DNA of 64,000 nt from Roseivirga sp. UBA6061 (GTDB lineage: Bacteria; Bacteroidota; Bacteroidia; Cytophagales; Cyclobacteriaceae). Shown here in pieces: positions 59,239 to 64,000 of this stretch; the stretch's first letter is position 1, and each line of letters opens with the position of its first letter. The DNA is taken from positions 1 to 64,000 of the forward strand of contig DIYF01000046.1 of NCBI GenBank assembly GCA_002427745.1. The letters are read 5' to 3'. Both the position numbers and the translations under genes were made by a program. The notes beneath the pieces are model-generated. The model made no database searches, had not been told where the DNA came from, and saw nothing but the letters and a program-made list of their open reading frames with translations.

Positions 59239-60051
59239 ATGAGTAATCTCCTGCAGCGCATCATCACAGCCTTATTGGGTGTAGGCATCATTATTACCGC
59301 TATTGTGTACAGCGGTCTGACCTTTGCCTTGCTCTTTCTGGCCATTATGCTGCTTACCCTCAGAGAGTTTTACGGGCTGGCCAAAGACTCAGGCAGTCAG
59401 CCCTTTGTCTATTGGGGTATGTTCTTCAGTGCCGTATTATTCGGTCTTTCCTATGGCGTTTTATCCGGAAACCTGGCATCACAATGGCTATGGCTCCTGC
59501 CTCCCATTCTGCTGTTTTGCTTTCTGTTTCCCCTGTATAAGCTCCAGCAAGTACACCCTATCAATTGCCTGGCGGTGACCTTATTGGGTATTATCTATGT
59601 GGCTGTTCCCATGACCTGCCTTTTAGCTGTAGGCTTTCATCATGGTAGCTACGACTATGGTATCGTTATCGGTTTACTCTTTGCCCAATGGTCTAATGAT
59701 ACAGGCGGATACATTGCCGGCCGCACCCTGGGCAGAACTAAACTCTTTGAAAAAGTGTCTCCCAAAAAAACCTGGGAGGGTACCATTGGCGGTGCCGTGC
59801 TGGCCTTTGGTATTGTTTACATCATCAGCCTCTATTTTGATAGTCTTGGCACCTGGGAGTGGATGGGTCTGACCCTGATTGTGGTGATTTTTGGCAGCTT
59901 TGGAGATTTGGTAGAGTCTCTGTTCAAAAGAACTTTTGCCATTAAAGATTCCGGAAGTTCCATTCCGGGGCATGGTGGCTTTCTGGATCGCTTTGACGGA
60001 CTCATTCTGGCACTTCCCTTTGCTACCACCTATGTAATGCTTATTTCCTGA
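59239..60051 (+). CDS. cdsA: phosphatidate cytidylyltransferase
   Basis: The 270-residue protein has about eight membrane helices and the CdsA signature SDTGGYIAGRTLG-like part (NDTGGYIAGRTLGRTKLFEKVSPKKTWEGTIGG) and KRTFAIKDSGSSIPGHGGFLDRFDGLILALPFA. It forms CDP-diacylglycerol from phosphatidate and CTP. Confidence 0.95.
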   Translation: MSNLLQRIITALLGVGIIITAIVYSGLTFALLFLAIMLLTLREFYGLAKDSGSQPFVYWGMFFSAVLFGLSYGVLSGNLASQWLWLLPPILLFCFLFPLYKLQQVHPINCLAVTLLGIIYVAVPMTCLLAVGFHHGSYDYGIVIGLLFAQWSNDTGGYIAGRTLGRTKLFEKVSPKKTWEGTIGGAVLAFGIVYIISLYFDSLGTWEWMGLTLIVVIFGSFGDLVESLFKRTFAIKDSGSSIPGHGGFLDRFDGLILALPFATTYVMLIS

Positions 60052-60099
60052 TTGCTAAATATCCTGCTTGTATTAGGATATATTCCCTTAAAATTTCTT

Positions 60100-60107
60100 T
60101 AATTTTG
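60100..60107 (+). promoter_or_regulatory. Bacteroidota -7 element upstream of the glutamate dehydrogenase gene
   Basis: TAATTTTG matches TAnnTTTG exactly, 29 bases before the ATG. No clear -33 TTTG is seen. Confidence 0.4.
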
Positions 60108-60135
60108 GCCAGTTTTAAAAAACACTTTTCTTCGT

Positions 60136-61413
60136 ATGGGTTACATAGAACCGGCTCCGATAAAGGATAAAGCAAATCCTTTCGAGTCTATGATGTCCAG
60201 ATTCAATATTGCCGCAGAGGCATTAGGACTGGACGAGCAAATCTACAACGTCCTTAAGTCCCCTTCAAAACAAGTTTCCGTATCACTGCCCATCACGATG
60301 GATGATGGCTCGATCCGTGTGTTTGAAGGCCACAGGGTTATCCATTCCAATATTCTGGGGCCCTCCAAAGGTGGAGTGCGTTATGCTATGGATGTTCACC
60401 TGGATGAGGTCAAAGCACTGGCCGCCTGGATGACCTGGAAATGTGCAGTAGTAGACATTCCTTACGGTGGTGCCAAAGGTGGTATCAAATGTAACCCGAG
60501 AGAAATGTCGGCCGGAGAAATTGAGCGACTGACCAGAGCCTATACACAAGCTATGGCGGGTGTTTTTGGCCCTGACAGAGATATACCGGCTCCTGATATG
60601 GGGACAGGCCCGAGAGAAATGGCCTGGTTAATGGATGAGTACTCCCGCTCTATGGGAGTTACTGTAAACGCTGTGGTTACCGGAAAGCCCCTGGTTCTGG
60701 GAGGTTCTCTTGGCAGAGTTGAGGCTACAGGTCGTGGCGTAATGGTATCAGCACTGGCAGCCATGGAAAAACTGAAGATCAATCCTTACCATGCTACTGT
60801 AGCGGTACAAGGTTTTGGTAACGTAGGTTCGTTTGCGGCTTTGTTACTACAGGAAAGAGGAGCTACCATTGTATCGGTAAGTGATATTTCAGGAGCTTAT
60901 TACAACGAAAAAGGGATCAATATTGCCAAGGCAATCGATTACAGAAACAATAATAACGGTACGCTGGAAGGCTTTGAAGGAGCCGACAAAATGGATGACG
61001 CCAACGAACTGCTGACACTGGAAGTAGACGTATTGGTACCGGCTGCCGTAGAAGATGTGATCCACGCTCAGAATGTAGATCAGATTAAAGCTAAGCTGAT
61101 CGTGGAAGGAGCTAACGGGCCTACCTCTGCTGAGGCAGATACCATCATCAATGAAAAAGGCATTATGGTGGCACCCGATATTCTGGCCAATGCCGGTGGA
61201 GTAACGGTTTCATACTTTGAGTGGGTACAAAACAGACTGGGTTACAAATGGACCCGCGAGCGTGTGAACAGAAGATCTGACAGAATTATGAAGGATGCTT
61301 TCGATAAGGTGCACAAAACTTCGTTGAAGTATAAGGTACCTATGAGAATAGCCGCCTACATTGTGGCCATCGATAAAGTGGCTGAAACTTATAAATTCCG
61401 TGGTGGCTTCTAA
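60136..61413 (+). CDS. gdhA: Glu/Leu/Phe/Val-type (glutamate) dehydrogenase
   Basis: The 425-residue protein has the dehydrogenase signature VVDIPYGGAKGGIKCNPREMS with the catalytic Lys, GPDRDIPAPDMGTGPREMAW, and the Rossmann part VAVQGFGNVGSFAALLLQERGA. It is most like NAD-dependent glutamate dehydrogenase; substrate preference cannot be set from this alone. Confidence 0.92.
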   Translation: MGYIEPAPIKDKANPFESMMSRFNIAAEALGLDEQIYNVLKSPSKQVSVSLPITMDDGSIRVFEGHRVIHSNILGPSKGGVRYAMDVHLDEVKALAAWMTWKCAVVDIPYGGAKGGIKCNPREMSAGEIERLTRAYTQAMAGVFGPDRDIPAPDMGTGPREMAWLMDEYSRSMGVTVNAVVTGKPLVLGGSLGRVEATGRGVMVSALAAMEKLKINPYHATVAVQGFGNVGSFAALLLQERGATIVSVSDISGAYYNEKGINIAKAIDYRNNNNGTLEGFEGADKMDDANELLTLEVDVLVPAAVEDVIHAQNVDQIKAKLIVEGANGPTSAEADTIINEKGIMVAPDILANAGGVTVSYFEWVQNRLGYKWTRERVNRRSDRIMKDAFDKVHKTSLKYKVPMRIAAYIVAIDKVAETYKFRGGF

Positions 61414-61431
61414 GTAAGCCGGGGCATTAAA

Positions 61432-62097
61432 ATGAAAATTCATAGAGAAGGCGTAAAAACGCTTTTGGTATTATTCGTAATCCTGGGATTACTGAATACC
61501 AGCATCTACCTGTGGGCCAATCTAGAGCTCGTCTGGTCGATAGCAATAGGCGTATTGAGCCTTGGCTTCTACCTGTTCATTCTGCAGTTTTTTCGCAACC
61601 CCACCATTAAGGTGGAGCTTGGGGAAAAGAACATACTGGCACCAGCCGATGGCAAAGTGGTGGTAATCGAAAAAACCACCGAGGATGAATATTTCAGAGG
61701 CAAAGAGAAAATACAGGTTTCTATTTTCATGTCACCGCTCAACGTGCATGTGAATAGAAACCCTGTTACCGGTCTGATCAAATACTTCAAATATCATCCG
61801 GGTAAATACCTTGTGGCCTGGCACCCTAAGTCGAGTACTGAGAACGAGCGTACCACGCTTGTATACGAAGTGCATAAGGGCGTTGAGATTCTCGTCAGGC
61901 AGATAGCCGGAGCCGTGGCGCGCAGAATCAAATGGTATGTGGAAGAAAACCAATCTGTGATTCAGGGCAAAGAATTTGGCTTTATCAAATTCGGATCGAG
62001 GGTAGACCTCTTTTTACCTCTGGATGCGGAAATTAAGGTAGAGCCCAATCAGATAACCAAGGGCGGTAGAACCGTGATTGCTGAACTGAAAGGCTAA
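61432..62097 (+). CDS. psd: phosphatidylserine decarboxylase (archaeal-type, short)
   Basis: The 221-residue protein has an N-terminal membrane segment (TLLVLFVILGLLNTSIYLWA) and the proenzyme site FIKFGSRVDLFLP with Ser189 forming the pyruvoyl group after self-cleavage. It starts 18 bases after the dehydrogenase stop. It makes phosphatidylethanolamine and pairs functionally with the cdsA gene 2 kb upstream. Confidence 0.92.
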   Translation: MKIHREGVKTLLVLFVILGLLNTSIYLWANLELVWSIAIGVLSLGFYLFILQFFRNPTIKVELGEKNILAPADGKVVVIEKTTEDEYFRGKEKIQVSIFMSPLNVHVNRNPVTGLIKYFKYHPGKYLVAWHPKSSTENERTTLVYEVHKGVEILVRQIAGAVARRIKWYVEENQSVIQGKEFGFIKFGSRVDLFLPLDAEIKVEPNQITKGGRTVIAELKG

Positions 62098-62688
62098 TCA
62101 CAGACCTTCTTTACTTCATCTGTCTTGTACACTTTGCACAGGTTTGCCTGAAGGCTGATAACAAGGCTTTGAGTAACAGGCCGAAATCAGGTTATTCCTG
62201 CATTTGATTTCGAATCACTATACAATACAAAGGTGTTCATTATTATATCTAAAATTGTATAATTATTAAAATACCATGAATTTAATTTGCTTTTAAAATT
62301 ATTTTCACTAGATTAACTCTTGTATCGGATCAGAAACCGAAAACCCTCTGAGAGATCAGTCATTTAATTTTTCTGCCATAAAGGCAAAAGCGATTTTTTC
62401 AGTACACTGGCAACCCCACTACACTTTAAGTATGCCAGCAAACCCAAAAAACAGGACTAACAGGAATCACTTGTCAGGAACAGCTTGGTACGGGTTCTGA
62501 GCACTTACTCTTGAACATACTCCATAAGGAGCCTCGATTCTTACATACAATAGATTATGAGTTGATAACCCGCTCAATACGGGAACAGCCGGTAATTCGC
62601 TTTATCGACAGTCTTATCGTCATCGACTCTGTCCGAAGGAGTATGCCGAAAATCCTGATCAGAGTAGGCCGGATTCAACCCAGTTAAA
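62098..62688. other. 591-bp intergenic region before the Cys-rich peptide genes
   Basis: The stretch is A/T-rich at 62200-62300 and more mixed after. No frame beyond about 22 codons looks real. Its end holds the first copy of the 33-bp leader repeat. No perfect -7/-33 promoter pair was found; the peptide promoter is probably in the region 62300-62600. Confidence 0.5.
62638..62670 (+). repeat. 33-bp leader repeat, copy 1
   Basis: GGAGTATGCCGAAAATCC then AGAGTAGGCC after five other bases, 18 bases before the first Cys-rich peptide ATG. The same layout recurs at 62931-62963, also 33 bases, 15 bases before the second peptide ATG. Confidence 0.85.
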
Positions 62689-62895
62689 ATGAAGAAGAAA
62701 AAATTCTTAGCAGGACTTCTGTCAGTCACTCTGCTGATTAGCATCTGCTTTTTCACATTTCTGAGACTTTCTGAAGCCCAGGAGGTAGAAGGTCCGAAGG
62801 TGATAGAAAAACGATACAGGTCCATTGACAACAATGCAAATTTCTATTGCCACTGTAATACCAAAGGCACCAAATGCGGCTGTGTCGCCATGTAA
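62689..62895 (+). CDS. exported Cys-rich small peptide 1 (CHC motif)
   Basis: The 68-residue protein has a basic start (KKKKF), a hydrophobic segment (LAGLLSVTLLISICFFTFL) fitting a signal peptide or anchor, a charged pro-region (EVEGPKVIEKRYRSIDNN), and the end CHCNTKGTKCGCVA then Met. The four Cys form two C-x-C pairs nine residues apart, consistent with two disulfides, a metal site or a heterocyclised core. Peptide 2 carries the same motif and a duplicated leader region, so the pair arose by duplication with the mature end conserved. Confidence 0.75.
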   Translation: MKKKKFLAGLLSVTLLISICFFTFLRLSEAQEVEGPKVIEKRYRSIDNNANFYCHCNTKGTKCGCVAM

Positions 62896-62900
62896 TGCCG

Positions 62901-62918
62901 CGGGCAGGAAACGGCCCG
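62901..62918 (+). other. GC-rich hairpin after peptide 1
   Basis: CGGGC-AGGAAACG-GCCCG lies 5 bases after the stop of peptide 1 and before the second leader repeat. No T-run follows, so it may stabilise the mRNA or reduce read-through rather than terminate fully. Confidence 0.4.
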
Positions 62919-62930
62919 AATGTCAACCAC

Positions 62931-62963
62931 GGAGTATGCCGAAAATCCGATGAAGAGTAGGCC
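62931..62963 (+). repeat. 33-bp leader repeat, copy 2
   Basis: GGAGTATGCCGAAAATCC followed after five bases by AGAGTAGGCC, matching copy 1 base for base outside the five-base middle. Two copies in the 5' region of two related genes suggest that leader and gene were duplicated together, or that the element is a shared translation or processing signal. Confidence 0.85.
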
Positions 62964-62978
62964 TCAAAATAACTTAGT

Positions 62979-63221
62979 ATGAAACCGAAAACCCAACTAT
63001 TCAAAACACTGTGTACAGTCGCTGTCATGACTGCATGCTTGCTTGGCTTCAATAATCTGAACGCTGATGATTCTGCGAAACTCGGTAAAGACAAAAAGAA
63101 GGGCACCATTGGTGAAGACGGCCTGTCGCTATGTCACTGCTATACCAGCGGCTACAAATGCTTTTGCGTAGCCCCACCGCCAAAAGGGCCAGTTCTGGGG
63201 GAAATAAGCATTGACAACTAA
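62979..63221 (+). CDS. exported Cys-rich small peptide 2 (CHC motif)
   Basis: The 80-residue protein has a signal-like start (KPKTQLFKTLCTVAVMTACLLGF), a charged spacer (NADDSAKLGKDKKKGTIGEDG) and CHCYTSGYKCFCVA followed by APPPKGPVLGEISIDN or so. The motif CHC-x-T-x-G-x-K-C-x-C-V-A is shared with peptide 1 while the rest is not alignable. Both resemble NVEALA-type small exported proteins of Bacteroidota in size and in having a lipoprotein neighbour, but lack that motif. Confidence 0.75.
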   Translation: MKPKTQLFKTLCTVAVMTACLLGFNNLNADDSAKLGKDKKKGTIGEDGLSLCHCYTSGYKCFCVAPPPKGPVLGEISIDN

Positions 63222-63239
63222 ATCACAATCAGCATAACA

Positions 63240-63267
63240 GGGAGAAGGGCACAACCCCCTTCTTCCC
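63240..63267 (+). other. GC-rich hairpin after peptide 2
   Basis: GGGAGAAGGG (63240-63249) can pair with CCCTTCTTCCC (63257-63267) with one bulge. It stands between peptide 2 and the lipoprotein gene and lacks a T-run, like the hairpin after peptide 1. Confidence 0.4.
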
Positions 63268-63287
63268 GCGACCAATAATTCCGACTC

Positions 63288-64000
63288 ATGAAATATCCAC
63301 TGCCTTTCATTCTTTCTATCCTTTTGGCCACCTCCTGTGACTTCACTGATAGCACACTCAAACGCGAAGTTGATGAAGTATCGTGGAGTGACAAAAACTG
63401 GATCCTGGAGGTCACGGATACTCTACATGTAAACTTTGTCGATAAACTCATCAGGTTGTATGATACCAGCCCCGACCGAACCAAACACCTACTAATGAGC
63501 TCATTTAATAGTTATGAGGTACTGGTTATTGACGATTCCGGAAAAACTCTTGCTCGCCATCGCCCTGTTGGCCAGGGAGACAAGTTTGTCGGAGATATAA
63601 TTTTTGGCTTAGGCTTTGTTGGTAACGACCGGTTCGTAGCCTCATCACCCAAAGGATTTTACATCTATGAGCTCCTGACCGGAAAGTTCATCAGGTCCTA
63701 TCCTCTAAGAACTCCACTGAGAGGTTATGAAACTGCCGAGTCATTCAACATAGAACAGTTCATGAGAAAAAATGAACTTCATTTTGCAGGCGGCTTACAA
63801 AGTTCACTGGAAGATAAAGACATCATGAACTTTAAGAAGGAGTACTTCAATGAATACAAGCCGATCACCTTTATGAATACCACTAATAACTCGGCATCAT
63901 TGAATTTCGGAATAGGCCCCACTTCCAGGTTTAAAAGACACGATTATCACTATGGAGAGCTTTACACACTATTCGATTATAACCCCGATCAGGAACTCTT
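63288..64000 (+). CDS. lipoprotein, beta-propeller-like, 3' end cut by window edge
   Basis: The frame is open from the ATG at 63288 to the window end (237 complete codons). It starts KYPLPFILSILLATSC, a signal with lipobox Cys at about 17. The strand-turn pattern (SFNSYEVLVIDDSGKTLARHRPVG, GNDRFVASSPKGFYIYELLTGKFIRSYPL) is like the propeller lipoproteins of this window and of NVEALA-type loci. It follows the two Cys-rich peptide genes and could bind or anchor their products. Confidence 0.7.
   Translation, partial: MKYPLPFILSILLATSCDFTDSTLKREVDEVSWSDKNWILEVTDTLHVNFVDKLIRLYDTSPDRTKHLLMSSFNSYEVLVIDDSGKTLARHRPVGQGDKFVGDIIFGLGFVGNDRFVASSPKGFYIYELLTGKFIRSYPLRTPLRGYETAESFNIEQFMRKNELHFAGGLQSSLEDKDIMNFKKEYFNEYKPITFMNTTNNSASLNFGIGPTSRFKRHDYHYGELYTLFDYNPDQEL

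Noticed and set aside
1..64000. CRISPR arrays, tRNA, rRNA, IS elements and phage genes
   Set aside because: No regular direct repeats with spacers, no cloverleaf or rRNA sequence, and no transposase or phage structural genes were seen by eye; a tool search would be decisive.

Overview
The window looks like chromosome from a marine-type Bacteroidota, most likely order Cytophagales. The signs are BatD, a Bacteroidota-style RuvB, ApbE, AbiEii-like and DinB proteins, many lipoproteins with a Cys lipobox, A/T-rich ribosome-binding regions with little Shine-Dalgarno, and promoter elements of the Bacteroidota form TTTG-N19/20-TAnnTTTG. The genus is inferred only from gene content; no rRNA or tRNA gene was seen.

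Positions 1-14400 are an accessory peptide-modification island. A leftward four-gene operon at the left edge encodes an Asp/Asn beta-hydroxylase, a glycosyltransferase-like protein, a small SdpA-like membrane protein and an HTTM-family (SdpB-like) membrane protein cut by the window edge. Next come a sulfotransferase and a rightward operon: TPR plus 2OG-Fe(II) oxygenase, HPr-kinase-like protein, a second paralogous sulfotransferase, an asparagine-synthetase-like cyclase without the glutaminase Cys, and a 58-residue precursor peptide too small for routine ORF calling. A PqqD-like recognition protein (RRE/B1) faces it on the other strand. I read this as a lasso-peptide cluster set up for C-terminal serine phosphorylation and possible tyrosine sulfation. 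The usual B2 leader peptidase is not visible. After a YdeI-like gene come PhyH, YkgJ-like and JmjC-type genes, then a leftward pair: a 43-residue Trp/Pro-rich peptide gene with its own terminator, and a cupin-like protein of unknown function.

Positions 14713-29642 hold a 15-kb rightward run of thirteen genes, twelve of whose junctions are overlapping or nearly so: GT2, nucleotidyltransferase, three B12-binding-type radical SAM enzymes, a methyltransferase, three tandem membrane-anchored SGNH hydrolase-like proteins, GT9, GT87-like, a flippase and a sulfotransferase. It resembles a surface glycolipid or polysaccharide pathway with unusual C-methylation, acylation and sulfation. Positions 29631-34684 carry a satellite unit with two methyltransferases, a flavin-reductase-like protein, a radical SAM/SPASM protein and a fourth B12-type radical SAM protein.

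Positions 34659-62097 are mostly housekeeping and transport: heme-motif lipoprotein, GT2, ZIP transporter, ApbE, RuvB, QueG, BatD, AroC, dicarboxylate symporter, Nfu, TSUP, an AbiEii-like nucleotidyltransferase pair, Crp-like regulator, DinB, tandem propeller-like lipoproteins, an FtsX/MacB-like permease, TraB/GumN, EamA, DusB, CPBP protease, CdsA, glutamate dehydrogenase and Psd. Several clear palindromes and terminators lie between them.

At the right edge (62638-64000) two small exported Cys-rich peptides share the motif CHCxTxGxKCxCVA. Each is preceded by a copy of the same 33-bp leader and followed by a GC hairpin, and a lipoprotein gene runs off the end. The layout resembles NVEALA-type peptide loci, but the motif is one I do not recognise.
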